A DNA stretch of 64,000 bases. Origin: Massariosphaeria phaeospora. Taxonomy: Eukaryota; Ascomycota; Dothideomycetes; Pleosporales. The translations under genes and the position numbers were made by a program. Shown one piece after another: positions 48,704 to 60,198 of the stretch. The notes below the pieces were generated by a model that was not told the DNA's origin, did not search any database, and saw nothing but the letters and a program-made list of their open reading frames with translations. Numbering within the stretch: position 1 is the stretch's first letter; every line of letters starts with the position of its first letter. The stretch is from the NCBI GenBank assembly GCA_011032825.1, contig JAADJZ010000022.1:124001-188000 (forward strand), read 5' to 3'.

Positions 48704-51700
48704 TCAGGCGTTGTTCTCCATCGCACGAACCTTTGAACGAATATCGATCTGGTGGAGTTGCTGTACAAATTCAACGTGCTTCTGTCGAGGAAGGATCTTC
48801 GTCATGCCGTCAGCAGGCATTTGGTTCGTGGGCTTCCAGTGGACGTAGAGGCGGTTCTCCTCGACCTCTTGGCGGATCCAGTTCTGGTGAATGTCGACGT
48901 GTTTAAGCTTGGTACTAAGCTTGTCCTGCTCCTTCGTGACTATGCCTACTGTCTGTTGGTTGTCACACCAGATGATAGGCGTCTGGTTTAGCTTCAAGGA
49001 CAGTCCTTTGAACAGGCGGCACTACTCCTCCATTTCTGATCCAGTTAGTGATAGAGCGAGCAGCTCTGCTTTAGTCGTTGATTTCGTGACAGTGCGTTGG
49101 AGTGTCGACTTCCAGTCAACAGTCATGCCAAACAGCTGAAATACGTATCCTTGAGAGCTTCGGCGCGTCTCAACGTCGTCGGCAAAGGAGGCATCAGATG
49201 CTCCAAAGAAGATAGGATCGCGATAGTCCTGTGGTGTAGCGAGATACTCTTGTATCTCTGCTTCGTCAATAGCTTGAGCCTGCAGAGCTCGGTACTTTGT
49301 CTCAAGAATGTGACGCCACACCCTTCGAATAGATTCGACGTGCGCTTGACCTGGGTTGGTCAAATGTGAAGCGTGGATGACGTGAGCGCGAGCCAGATTA
49401 GGTCGTGTATACTGCGTTAGGTAGGCAAGGTAGCCTACAAGCTCTTGATAGGTCTTCGTTCGAGCTCCGTTCGGTTCCTCGAGGGATTGTTCTAGGTAGT
49501 TTACTAGCATAGGCACCTCAGAAGGGCGGCTAGTAGAAATAATGTTGTATTTAGCGGCAACTTTGTCAATGTAAGCGTCCTGTACTAAGTGAATCGTGCG
49601 TGCGTTGGTGTCTCGAACGACGCGTATGCCCAAGAACCACTTGAGTTCTCTAAGGCATTTAAGGCTATAATGCTCGTCGAGCTTCTTCTCGAATTCTTGG
49701 TGTAGATGCCTGTTTGATGGGTGGAAAGCCATGACGATATCGTCAACGTAGACGAACAGAATCAACTAGCTGTTGGCGTAGACGCATGGAAATCCTGATA
49801 TAGGCGTTAAGCCCAAAGACTTCAGTGTCTCTCTTAGGTCCTTGTACTACAAGAGCGGTGATTCCTTTAGTCCGTACAGGGCTCTCAGCACCTGTAGTAG
49901 CTTTCTATTTTTCTTGAAACCATCTGGTGTCTGGGCGTAGAGCTTTCGATTGAGTGTAGCGTTGAGAAACGCGTTCGGTACGTCGTACTGAAGTAGCTCT
50001 AATCCGAATTGATTGGCTATCGCGATGAGTGCTCGAAATGTTCGAGCAGCTAGTGTAGCAGCGTAGGTATCTCCATATGGCTGCTGTAGGTCGCCGCGGA
50101 CGACAAGTCGTGCCTTGAATCGATAGAGGTAGCCGTCTTTATCGAACTTGTATGTGAATACCTACATTAGGGGTAGCACCTCTGCGTTAGCAGTCTCTGC
50201 TGTTTGTGTCGTTCTGGCGAAGCAACCTTTGCTCCATATCTCACGATACTCTTTCTGCGCAGCTTGTCGAAACTGCTCTCCAAACAGATGAGATTCGAGC
50301 TCCTGATATGATCGAGGAGCTCTCGGCACCTGCGAACGGTGTATCTTTGTTGTCGGCTCAGCCTTTAAGGCAGTTGAGAAAGCTCTAAGGTAGTTGTCAA
50401 CTGATCCTCTGTATGAGACGGCGTGAGAGTGCCATCTCTCTGGCGCTTGGAGATTAGCATTTCGTCGTGTACGTCGTGGGCCTTCGATGACGTTGTCGGT
50501 GCTAAAATCAAGGTTTCGACGTTTTGGAGCGTTGTTCTCATGTCGATTAGGTATATAGCCTTCAATCTGAGTTGCAGAAAGTTCCTGAGATCCTCGTGAT
50601 GCGTTGGATAGTTGTTCGTAAGCTAATTGCTCATCCAGAGCGTGTTGCTCTAAATCTGAGGACAGAGAATCGTTCTGATTTCGTCCATCTCGTCCTTCTG
50701 GAGTTGAGGGACCTGGTGTCAACAGTCCATTGTTGTACTGCTCTATTTCTTTACCCCTCACCTGTGACTCGAAGAGCGCAGGTGCGTCTGCATTCTGTCG
50801 TTGACAGCGTTGTCGTGTCGTCAACAGGTCTTCGATGGCCATGTCGTCTAGCTCGAACTCCTCTGGAAACGATAGAAGCTCAATAACCTCTTCAATTACT
50901 GATTCTTGAGCGTAGCCTTGCAGGTCTTCGTAGAATTTCGTGAGTTCAAAGACGACGTCTCGTGTGCGTATGACCTGGTCCTTGGTAGGTAGCTAGATCC
51001 TGAATATGTTGGTAGAGTCGTAGCCAACTAGGTGGCCAATAAGCGCTCTCGATTCGAGCTTGTCCGCGCGCTTGAGTGATCGGTTGAGAACGTAGGCTCG
51101 ACATCCAATTGGACGCATGTGCTGAACCTTCGGCTTCGTTTTCCAAACGATCTCGTACGGTGTCTTCCATTGCAGCGCTTTAGTTGGTGTTCGGTTCAGG
51201 ACGTATGCCGCTGTTCGAATTAGCTCATGAGACAAGGACTTCGGCAGTCCTGCTTGTATCCTCATGGCTCTAGATCGAATGACGAGAAGCGATTCTGCTC
51301 GCTCTGCTAGTCCATTCTGCTCTTCTGTATACTCAGCTCGTGCCTCGTATCGAATACCAAGTTCTCTGCAAAGTTCTTCTAGGAAGTTCAGCGACGTGCC
51401 GTATCCACGTTCGTTGTCTGTCTTGATAGCTGTTACGTCATAGTTGAAGATACGCTGTATGCTGCGTATATCCTGGATCAACCATCGACTCAGAAAAGGC
51501 TTCGATCGGTGAGGGAAAGTAGAGACTTTGTGCCATTTCGAGTATTGATCAACTGAGTGTCCAGCCCATCGATCACCGTTTAGGCAGGCTTCTCTCTGTG
51601 GTACGAGTTGAATGACGTCAACAGAGATTCGATAGAAAGGCTTTTGAGCTTGGTCCTTCTGCTGTCGTCGCGAGATCTGCTTCGTCAACTTCGACTCTGT

Positions 51701-53494
51701 ACAAACAGTACAGAACTCGTTAGTGTCGCCTTCAACGACAAGACCGTCGACGTTTGCTGTAAGCTTCTCGATCGCTTTCTTGCCAGGATGACCTTATATC
51801 TGGTGAGCTGTCCTAGCATCGACTGTCTGATCCGGGCGTGGAGCCTTCGAGGGTCGGTAGGTAGTGCCAAAAGATGACAGCATGATCGGCTTCGGTCGGC
51901 GCAAGGCTTCGGCGTCTACTAGCTAGTGTCCTTCGTCGTGCTCCAGGTACGCAAGGACGTTTCCTAGATCGTCCTTGTACAAGAGATCCCGTCTTGAATC
52001 GAAGTGTATGCCTAGCTTCCTGCAGCGAGCCAAGCCAATTAGGCTAGTAATGAAACCTTCGACGTAGGCGACGTGAGTGAGCCTTAGCGATCGTGCGCCT
52101 GCGGGCGTGTTTGCTATGAGCTCCATGCTTCCCTAGGTCGTGATCTGGACACGTCCTGTTCCAGCACTAACAAAGTCAGTAGAGACTGCGTCGTACTCTC
52201 TCGTCTATCTCTCCTATTCCTCGCTGTTGATCACATGAGTGTTGGAGCTAGGGTCAAGGATCCATCGGTTGCTGAGCTTGTCAATATCCTCTTCTATGCT
52301 CACTGCTGTGTAGAGGTTGCCTTCTGGCTTCATGTCGTCATCTGCGATCGTTATCGTTTCGACTTGATCATCGTTGTCATCTAGAGCAGGTTGCTCTAGG
52401 TCTTGTATCATGTACCGTACAGTGTTTGCTGTAGGTCTAGTAGGACGGCTGCCATCGTCCATGGCAATGCTCCCTCCGTTCTCTTGCTGCTTCGCGCGCC
52501 ACTTGTCGAGCGCCTTGTTGATTTTGTCTCTCAAGTCGTTGTCGGCGGCCAGGGCAGCGTCGAGCTTCTTTCGTCCAATCGCATTGGCGTAGGCCTTTGG
52601 CCTTCGTGGGTGCTCTGTGTTGATCAACCAACAGTCAACCCAGTAATGTTTTAAGCCACATGGGCATTTCGGTTTTGTCTTGTTGCTATTCTTGTTCTGC
52701 TGCTGAGGCTTCGCAACGTCGAGCTCTGCAGCCATCGAGCTGAGTCCTGTCGACAGCGGTAGTACACGCTTTAGGTAAGTAGTGAACTTGCTAACGTAGT
52801 CTTCTACAGATGGAATAGCGGTGCCAGCGTCCTCGAGGTCGATTAGGGCTCGCAGGCCTGACGTACTATACTCTAGATCAATTGTTCTGCAGGCGACAAG
52901 AAAATCTTCCTGTGCCCGAGATCCCATTGTCTCTGGGATCTCTGCGGCTATGCACATGTTGGTAATCTCCACCCAAGAGCGTAGCCACTCCTCAACCTTC
53001 CTGCTGCGTGGCGGCGTCTGGAGGCCTTTGTATCGTGCGATAAGATCGCGTTGTCGTGTTGCGTCAGACGGTGCAAGGTGCTTCTTGAGCGTCGTCAATC
53101 GATCGTGCGGCGTGTCCTTGTTCTCGATGAGGTAAAGGTGCTTTGCAGCAATCGTCTTGCTAATCTCAGAGTTAAACTCAGCGAGAGCCTTCTTCTGACG
53201 CTTGAACTCAAGGTCCTTCCGCTCCCATCGCTCGTACTCCCACTGGAATAGCTTCTGCTGTGCCACAGTGAGATGGGCAAGGGACGTCGCGTCATTGTTG
53301 TGATCCGTCAGTTGAGGTTCGACTGGTGCCAGTAACGTAGGCAGATCCGCTGCCTTCGTGGCAGGGTCAACGTACTGCCAGAGTTCGTTCTTCTGGGCAG
53401 TATCCTTTCGTATGAACAGCCACTTGTGCCAGTCGTCAGCTCGATCGAGGACGACAGTCACTCGGGTGACCGCAGGGTCTGACTCGGTAGTCAT
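48704..53494 (-). pseudogene. Copia gag-pol polyprotein, in frame but with ten Trp-site stops
   Basis: One frame of 1,597 codons from ATG 53494 to a TGA at 48704-48706. Order: Gag with zinc knuckle-like KCPCGLKHYWVDC; protease WILDPSSNTHV (fungal Copia usually DPGSN); integrase with GHPG, CTVC, ISVDVI, TDNERGYG and EEQNGLAE; RT with LQQPYG and the YVDD site; RNase H with GASDASFADD and TKAELLALS. Stops are at 52214, 52205, 52133, 51923, 51794 (TAA), 50993, 50162, 49847, 49766 and 49022 (lowest coordinate of each). Most lie where Copia motifs expect Trp: HQI-stop-GHPG, NIFRI-stop-LPTK, LPLM-stop-VFTYKFD, YANS-stop-LILFVYVDD, SEMEE-stop-CRLF. About 25 Trp codons remain TGG. No stop replaces a codon that looks like Gln. 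Read conventionally this copy makes only Gag. Confidence 0.9.
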
Positions 53495-53651
53495 CGTTCT
53501 TGGTAGTTCAGTAGCTCCGTACAGTATGACCTATCGAGGTCTCGGTCGTAGGTGCTAGTCGGCGGCTCCGTACAGTATGATCAATCGTTGATCTCGATCG
53601 TAGGTGCCAATCAGTCGTTATAGGTGAGTGAGCGAGCTTCTCAGTCGCAAT

Positions 53652-53664
53652 CCGGGCTCATAAC
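53652..53664 (-). other. primer binding site (half-tRNA-iMet type)
   Basis: The plus strand reads CCGGGCTCATAAC directly inside the 5' LTR. GGGCTCATAAC equals the anticodon stem-loop of fungal initiator methionine tRNA, so the element RNA (minus strand) can pair with an internally cleaved tRNA-iMet, as known for Drosophila copia. Confidence 0.8.
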
Positions 53665-53870
53665 TGTTGCAGTGTAGAATGCAGTGAAAACAAAAGTATT
53701 GTGTATTGTTCTGTTGTGTTGTTTTGCTCGTGCTGCCCTCTCGAAGGGCCAGCAGCAGGGTCTATTTACATGACGTATCTATGATACAGCTGAGGTAAGA
53801 GGTACTCGATAAGTGAGGAAGTAGCACTAGAACACCATTACGTGATCTGCTTCTCCTCATAACCGCAACA
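53665..53870 (-). repeat. 5' LTR of Copia element
   Basis: 206-bp LTR at the right side of the element, the 5' LTR in the orientation of transcription. It carries the element promoter and matches 48453-48658 with no difference seen by eye. Confidence 0.95.
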
Positions 53871-53875
53871 TATGG
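53871..53875 (+). repeat. target site duplication TATGG (right copy)
   Basis: Second copy of the TATGG target site, directly after the right LTR. Confidence 0.92.
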
Positions 53876-55482
53876 ACTGCACCCACCCCCTCTACTTCCC
53901 TCTACTCACCACTACACAACCTCATCCGCATGCAAAATTCCCTCATGGATAGTCACTTTACCTTCTTCCTTAGCTGCCCCCGAAGTGTCCACGGACGACG
54001 AAGAGCCGAAGCTACGGCAAATCCTAAACTGTTCCGGTCAACACCAACATCTCCCACGTTCATCCTATAGCTGCGCAGCTGAATTGACACAGTATATCGG
54101 GACGTCCAAACTCTTTGACGGAGGATCATGTGGTTGGAAAGAGTCCACGGCCGTCCAGCGTTGCGGAGTCTACATCCGGTGGACGATACATCCTGACTTA
54201 CGTTTCGTGGACGCGGGCGAGTGCACGAAGCCATGCCCGACGTTTCTCAGCCTCTTCGTAGAATTCATGTTCCAGTGGACAACACCCTTTCATTTACAGT
54301 CGGAGGCATCTAGGAGAGCGGATGCCTGGATTCTACATGGAATTCATGATCTGGTAGTGGGGGACCCTTCTACTACCAACGTCGGAGCGTATCACTTGGC
54401 TGGAACCAAGGTACTGAAACCTTCTCACACCCTATACCGCACCACAATCGCCCCATCTCTGCGACGGGACATGATGACGGGAAAGCTCTCGAGAATATAT
54501 CTTAGCAGCGGGGCCCGTCGTCTGATAGACATGTTCAGAGACTTCGCCGGTGAAAGCAGACGAAAGTCTTCCCGTAGAGTCCACCTTGCGCTCAATTAGG
54601 GATAGTGATTCAGCTGCTACAGAGTGAGTTACCTTTTAGAGAACTTTGCACCTAAGTTGCTCGCAGAAACAAGACAGCAGGGTACACGGTCCTTCCCTTT
54701 ATCCTCTACCCATGGCCTGGGGTGAACATCCTCCGATTTGTGTACTCGGTAGCCAATCTCTACTTGTCTTTGGCAAGACTGCCCGTCAACTTATTGTTCC
54801 CTTACCTCGGTTCGCTATTTTCCTGCTTCAGGTCCGCGACCTTTTCTTCTACGTCTGGCATTTACAGTGGCGAGCTTGCCCTCCTACCCGTGTCATCTGT
54901 CCTCTAAGAACCTTGGTGTTCTTGAGAATAACTTTGCTCTTCATGCGAGAGTGAACATGATTTAGCATGATTATCATATTGGTCCGTTGCTATCCGGTGC
55001 AGTTTTGAGACTGTACAACGCCAGCAGTATTATGGAGAACCCTGATTGGTTTTTACATTGTTTTATTACTACCTATAAATGTACCAAACGTCAGCAACAT
55101 TCCAGAAGGATCAGTCTCGGCTTCACATTACCCTGATATGATTGTCTACCTATGTAATGCCATAACGGAGCTATTCACCGCTTAGTACGATTTCTATGCC
55201 GCATTCTCTGCTCTCGAAGAGGCACGACAACTTCAACATTTACCTGCCGTTGTTGCGTGTCGTCAGACGTTAGCAGAGAATCCACGCCTGTGAAAGTGAA
55301 AGGTTGACCTTTCACCCCCGCTGACTCTGTAATTTTCAACAGGTCAACGGCCGTTCATGACAACCTGAAAAACAACAGGTCCTTGATAATTTTGCGCAGT
55401 TCCCCATCTCTCATGCGACCAAACTCAAGAGGCCAAGCCGCGCCCACGCCGCTTCGTTCACGACCGTCATCCACGAACCAAC
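53876..55482. other. intergenic region right of the retrotransposon
   Basis: About 1.6 kb. A plus-strand frame at 53985-54599 is 204 codons long but starts with GTG, has its first ATG only near 54269, and shows no domain, so it is not called a gene. Nothing recognisable from 54600 to 55482 apart from the BTB gene promoter. Confidence 0.45.
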
Positions 55483-56526
55483 ATGCCCGACACTACCATA
55501 ACCGTCAAACTCCGCGATCCGCGCACAAAGCCACCCTCAACACGTGAATTTACGCTTCCTGTCGCGCGCCTCACACTTACGTCTGCCTACTTCCGCCACC
55601 ACCTCCGCGAACCCCTCTCCAAACACCGCGACGGCATCTTCCGTCTCAACTTCCCCGATTTCGCTATTTTCGAGATATACACCGAGTGGCTGCGCTCTGG
55701 AGAGATCTTCACCAAATCGGGGCTTCGGCAGCTGATTTCGCCCACCAAGTCACGGAAGACGCGCTCGTTGGAAGAGAAAGCTCGCGCTGCTTATGCAGAC
55801 TACTTGGGAGCATGGTTTCTGGGTTCCTGGGTCCAGGATTCCGTGTTCAAGGATGTGGTTGTGAGTGCTGTGTTACACAGGATAAATGATACGGAAGGGT
55901 GCCCAAGGGAGTTTCTCAGGGCGCTGAGGCCGAGTCTCGTGGATGTTGTGTTTACCGCCAGCAAGAAAGGGGATCCAATACGCAGTCTAATCTTCGCTGC
56001 TGTTTCACGATTCGCGGAAGAGGAGGATGTGGAGAAGTTTGTACCGGGAGACAACATGGAAGAATATCCCAGGGACTTCACAAGAGAGCTGATGATCCAC
56101 TTGTTCACCACGTATAGAACTGAGTCCCGGAGACTGAGCATGGGGAATACTTATTCCAATTCCACCTCAGGTTCTACCATAGCATCGACGGCTACATCAG
56201 CGTCTGTCTTGTCGTCGAATACGATTATCCCGCCCGAGCCGTTCGTGGGTCCAATGGACGACGTGTTTTCGTACGCATCGCATGTATCCTGGCCGTCTAG
56301 CTATACACCATCACAACCTTCTTCTTCGGACCAGACGGTTACAGGTACGAACACCTCAGCGACATCAGTCTACGAGGTCGGTCCGGCGCAATCAACCTCC
56401 GTATCGAGTCACTGGGCATGGCCGGAGCATCCTGAAGAAGACTGTATGTTCCACGAGCACACACGGCTTGGAAAACCATGTCACAGGAATGTGATAGAGT
56501 CGGACGGTGTCTCAAATGAGTGTTAA
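55483..56526 (+). CDS. BTB/POZ-like fungal protein
   Basis: Single-exon gene of 347 residues. The N-terminal 130 residues follow the fungal BTB pattern: ITVKLRDPRTKPPSTREFTLPVARLTLTS-type opening strand, then SAYFRHHL and FRLNFPDFAIFEIYTEWLRSGEI, corresponding to the BTB core that mediates dimerisation or Cul3 binding. A helical segment to about residue 215 precedes a Ser/Thr-rich low-complexity tail, and the C-terminus contains a Cys/His pair region (DCMFHEHTRLGKPCH). Cys/His residues there could bind metal, but this is a guess. Family members are numerous in Dothideomycetes and mostly unstudied. The ATG at 55483 is the only one upstream of the fold. Confidence 0.75.
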   Translation: MPDTTITVKLRDPRTKPPSTREFTLPVARLTLTSAYFRHHLREPLSKHRDGIFRLNFPDFAIFEIYTEWLRSGEIFTKSGLRQLISPTKSRKTRSLEEKARAAYADYLGAWFLGSWVQDSVFKDVVVSAVLHRINDTEGCPREFLRALRPSLVDVVFTASKKGDPIRSLIFAAVSRFAEEEDVEKFVPGDNMEEYPRDFTRELMIHLFTTYRTESRRLSMGNTYSNSTSGSTIASTATSASVLSSNTIIPPEPFVGPMDDVFSYASHVSWPSSYTPSQPSSSDQTVTGTNTSATSVYEVGPAQSTSVSSHWAWPEHPEEDCMFHEHTRLGKPCHRNVIESDGVSNEC

Positions 56527-56810
56527 GTACTCCATTCAAGGCATCCTCTAAGGCATCCTCTAAGGCAACCGAATTCGGACGAGGGTCAAGGCGTACACAT
56601 CGAGGATAGGAGTATATATGAAAGGCGAGATATTGGGTGTTGCGCGGGACTGATTGGAAGGTTGCGAAGTCGCTGAGTGCGGGTTGACGAGATGGATGGA
56701 ATTGCGCTAAGCTGTTTGAAGCTAGCAGTCCCAGGAGGCGTGGCGTCATCGCCATCACCATCGCCATATTGTACATCTCAATACATGCATCTCATCCCAT
56801 CTCGAGCGAC

Positions 56811-57713
56811 CTAAAAGAAATCCGTCACCTTCTTCCAAATGTCCTTCGCTACGTCCTCCACCTTATCAACTAACTTCACGATCCCTCGCTCGATCAACCA
56901 CTGATAAAACTCTACGCAATTTCCCGCCGTCTGCAACGTCGCCTTCAAGGCATCAATGCTGCCAAACAACTCCTTCAGGCTCACCGTTGATATCACAACC
57001 TCCCAATCCGATGGCGGTAGTGCGCATACCCCAGAGCTCACATAACACCCGGGATGCGTGCCGAAGGCGAACTCCTTGAGGTTGGCGCACGTTGTCGACT
57101 TCTCGCCAGTGGCATAGGGCACCAAGTTATTCTGTAGACACAACATGGTCTTGGTGATCCAGGCTTTGCCTCTTGATGAGAATTTCGCGTTGGCACTGGT
57201 GAACTTGTTGCAGTATTTCAAGCCGTAGCCGATGGGGTAGCCGCTCGTTCCGCAGCTAACCTTCTTCTCGAGGCAATCGGGGTAGAAGGTGCAAGTATTT
57301 TCAGCCGGATTGGAGCAGGACGGCTTGTCGGCGCTGGCGGACTTGACGCAGCATTTGATGCTGGAGTCGCCGGGGCAGTGGTTCGTCACGAACGAGCCGC
57401 CGCTGCAGCCTGACGCGGTTTTGCGGCAGAGAGAATTGGCGTAGGGAGCTGAGCATTTCTCGGGGACGCAACACTGGACGTCCACAGGGTCGTTGGGGCA
57501 GTAATTGTTTGGGTAGGAGATTCCTTCGCAGTTCGACGTCTTCTGACAAGTTCCAGTTCCCTACAATCCTGTATAAGCAGAAAACATAGAAGGGGCGCCG
57601 GAAAGCCATACTTCAGGTGCATCGCAGTAGTCTCCGACCTTTCGCGGTAAGTTGTGATTTGCTGCCGCAGCAAGAGCCGCAAAGCTAGAAACGACAATAG
57701 CAGAAAGCTTCAT
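56811..57713 (-). CDS. secreted cysteine-rich protein
   Basis: Secreted protein of 283 residues. Exons 57713-57612 and 57560-56811 flank a 51-bp intron that keeps phase. Signal peptide MKLSAIVVSSFAALAAAA is clear. Two Cys-rich modules follow, both of the form C...C-x(n)-SYPNNYCPNDPVDVQCC and CSGGSFVTNHCPGDSSIKCC, as seen at the N-terminus of fungal secreted lytic enzymes (NlpC/P60- and GH-type). A third Cys-rich block (CTFYPDCLEKKVSCGTSG) and a helical C-terminus (about 215-283) are not recognised, and no catalytic motif is present. The protein may bind cell-wall polymers or act as an effector; both are inference. Confidence 0.82.
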
Positions 57714-59150
57714 CCTGTCGGGTTGGTGATCGATGGAAATCCTTCGAGAACTAAAGAGCAACCGACGACAACGTCGCGACTTAAATAACTCTCAGCCCCA
57801 CCAGCTCGATCGCCTCCCAGGACATCGCCGATCATTCCAGCTTGAACAACATGTGAATCCCAGAAATAACAACCGTGCAACGAAAATCCGGGGAACGCGA
57901 GGTCTGTCCAACACTTGCCCTTGCAGATTTGCGTGCGAGAGAAGCGCTGATCCCGATCGGATTCGCATAGGATTCCCGATATGGTATCTGGTTCCTTGCA
58001 TGGGCGTTTACCATGTGAAACTACAAAGGCTGCAATGATTAATCTGGAAGATAGCAACTCCTTCTTTCTATTCTAAGTTCTTTACGAACACCACCGGACC
58101 GTCCATTAATATCATACAATGGCGTACAAGGCACAGTAGCACCCAAAATAGGTACACTTTTGGCCCCTCGAATTCCGAGATTACTGACGTAGTCTGCAGA
58201 AGTCGCGTTTCGAAACACGAAACACGAAGCCACGTGGGGGCGCAATTACCGGCAAGGCCATACCAAACAGTTGTGGATGACATCGGGATGCCATGTGCGT
58301 ATACACGGACGCTACGACGCATAGAGATACATATTCTCGCTGAAAAGCTATTGCCAGCTCTGGTCGTCTGTGCTGGGTGAGTTTTCGGAGTGTTACACTG
58401 CTCAACTCTTAATGCTCGGGATCTTCCTTGTTATACTTGGGCGGTAAATAGTTGTCTAAGCGATTGAAGTACAGGTTTTAGTATATCAACCTAAGCAGTG
58501 ACGTATTCTTGTAAAGCTAATAGGAAGGTCTCTACAATCGAGATCTAAAGTAAAGTTCCCGGAGACCCTAACAGTAAAAGTCTGAGTCTATCTCAAAATC
58601 CTATCGTAAATGCTACTGCGTCGGGCACAAACAAATATGCGCACAACAGATGTTAAAATGTCAGGGTGAAACGCTACGGCATGCAGTCCATATATCGTAG
58701 TACATGAATTTACGTTTCATTTAGCTAAATAACCACTCTTGTAATAGTAAAACACGTCACAGATAGACCTGTGACCATTCTGGCTAGTAGCAGGAGGTTC
58801 AGAGACGGCGTGCGATTACTCCTCCGAGACGGTAACTCCTATAATCAATTCGAGTCAGCAATGTACTCATAGAGGCTTCTGCAGTCACTATGATAGTAGT
58901 AGGTGACGTTCATACCTGCGATCACTCTCCATATTAGTTGTGGCTCTCGGAATGGTCTGCGATTACTCCTGTAAGTGATGACTGGGACCAAAGTTAGACC
59001 TACAGACACAAACATCAGCAGGTCTTAATTGGAAAGGGACCTGTTCCAACGAACCTGCGTCACCGATACCTTGACGACATAGCGAGTAAGCCTGTATGAA
59101 TCTGACGGACGACCTCTGCACAGCTTGAGACAACATGTGCTCACAGACGC
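57714..59150. other. long intergenic region
   Basis: About 1.4 kb without a supported gene. From 58430 to 58760 the sequence is TA-rich with CTAA/GTAA words, like old RIP-altered repeat DNA. The phrase gcgattactcct occurs twice (near 58810 and 58961), a weak short repeat. Confidence 0.5.
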
Positions 59151-60198
59151 CTAGTCTTGGGAAGACCCGACCGCACGAACCGGAATATTGCTCAGGAAGT
59201 TCCAGTCGTCATCGTCGAACCTTTCATCGTATGCCACAGGCTTATCAGCCATCTTTGCCGCCTTCTCCTTATCAATCTCCAGTAACCTGAGCTGTGCTGC
59301 TCGATTTTGGTCATCAGCATTGTGTTCCCAGTTTCGACCGCACCGGCCTTCTCTTCGCAGCGTCCTATCGACTTCGGGCTGAAGATCCCCAAGCTGATAC
59401 TCCTGCTCCAGCTGTTCTTTCTGCTCATCCGTAAAGGGCATAGCCGCCGGAGGAACTGGGATCCCCGTAGGCTCTGGCTGACCATCGAGTACCCAGCGGT
59501 GGTTGTATCTGTCGACGAAATCCGGCTTACGAGCGATAATCAGTAACAGCTCATCTTCTGTGAGCCTGTCGTGACGATAACGGCAACTCCTGCCGTGCGG
59601 GCACTTCTGCTTGGTAAGGAAGGTCGTGAAGCAAAGAAAATAATCGTGCGTAGCGTCACCACCATACTGCGACATGTCTACCTTGCCATCGCTATGTTCA
59701 TATTGAAGTCCGTCTGACCATGCGGCGTAACGGAAGTCTCCAGCAGTCACAAACCAACAAGTTTGGGGGAATGAGTTCCCCCACTTCAGAGTGCGTCGTT
59801 TGGCTGAAGTGATAATGTCTTAGTGAGGGCGCAGATCTTGGTAGCCGTGGCCACCAGGTATATACCTGATATTGGTACCAGGACGGGTACCACCCCACCG
59901 CGTCACAGAAGTGTTGACTTTTGAGGCGGCTTCTTGCTTCGGCTTTAGCTTGGCCTGTTCAGTCTGCCGGAGTGAGAACGCCGCCTGCTCGTAGCCCGGA
60001 TTGTTCGCTGTTACACTTGTTAGACCTGCATACACGAACGAGAGATAAGCTTGACTTACAACTATCGGCTACTACCGGGCTCCGCTCTTCCTCCAATTGT
60101 AACCGCATCGCCGCAATCTCTTTCTTCAGCTGGTAGATCTCCAATGCGTCCTTCAGGGCCGCATACTCTGCTCTCAGTTCCTCTATCGTCTGAGGCAT
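59151..60198 (-). CDS. CCCH zinc-finger protein with N-terminal coiled coil
   Basis: Predicted RNA-binding protein of 314 residues from three exons, 60198-60060, 60007-59855 and 59803-59151, with introns of 52 and 51 bp that keep phase. The first 40 residues (IEELRAEYAALKDALEIYQL, KKEIAAMRLQLEEE) form a coiled coil. A CCCH finger, C-x9-C-x5-C-x3-H (CFTTFLTKQKCPHGRSCRYRH), lies in the middle. The sequence before it, RRTLKWGNSFPQTCWFVTAGDFRYAAWSD, is well ordered, and the C-terminus is acidic and Gln/Glu-rich. CCCH fingers of this type bind single-stranded RNA, often AU-rich; target unknown. Other acceptors for the first intron exist, so residues around the first junction are provisional. Confidence 0.75.

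Larger units (their letters stand above)
48453..53870 (-). mobile_element. full-length Copia (Ty1/Copia, Pseudoviridae-type) LTR retrotransposon
   Basis: A 5,418-bp element inserted on the minus strand. It has two 206-bp LTRs (48453-48658 and 53665-53870), which I read as identical base for base, with TG...CA ends (TGTTG...CAACA), flanked by the TATGG duplication. The primer site, polypurine tract and a gag-protease-integrase-RT-RNase H order (integrase before RT) define the Copia superfamily. Intact ends, a clean target duplication and undiverged LTRs point to a recent insertion. The gag-pol frame has no frameshift but ten in-frame stops, nine TAG and one TAA; see the coding entry and findings. 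Confidence 0.96.

Noticed and set aside
48453..53870. Idea that the element uses a genuinely reassigned UAG
   Set aside because: Host genes in the window end with TAG (for example 5726 and 23119), so UAG is a normal stop in this genome.
53985..54599. Plus-strand frame of 204 codons beside the retrotransposon
   Set aside because: No ATG until codon 95, no domain, no splice partner, and the frame does not continue across the pre-insertion site. Could be chance.
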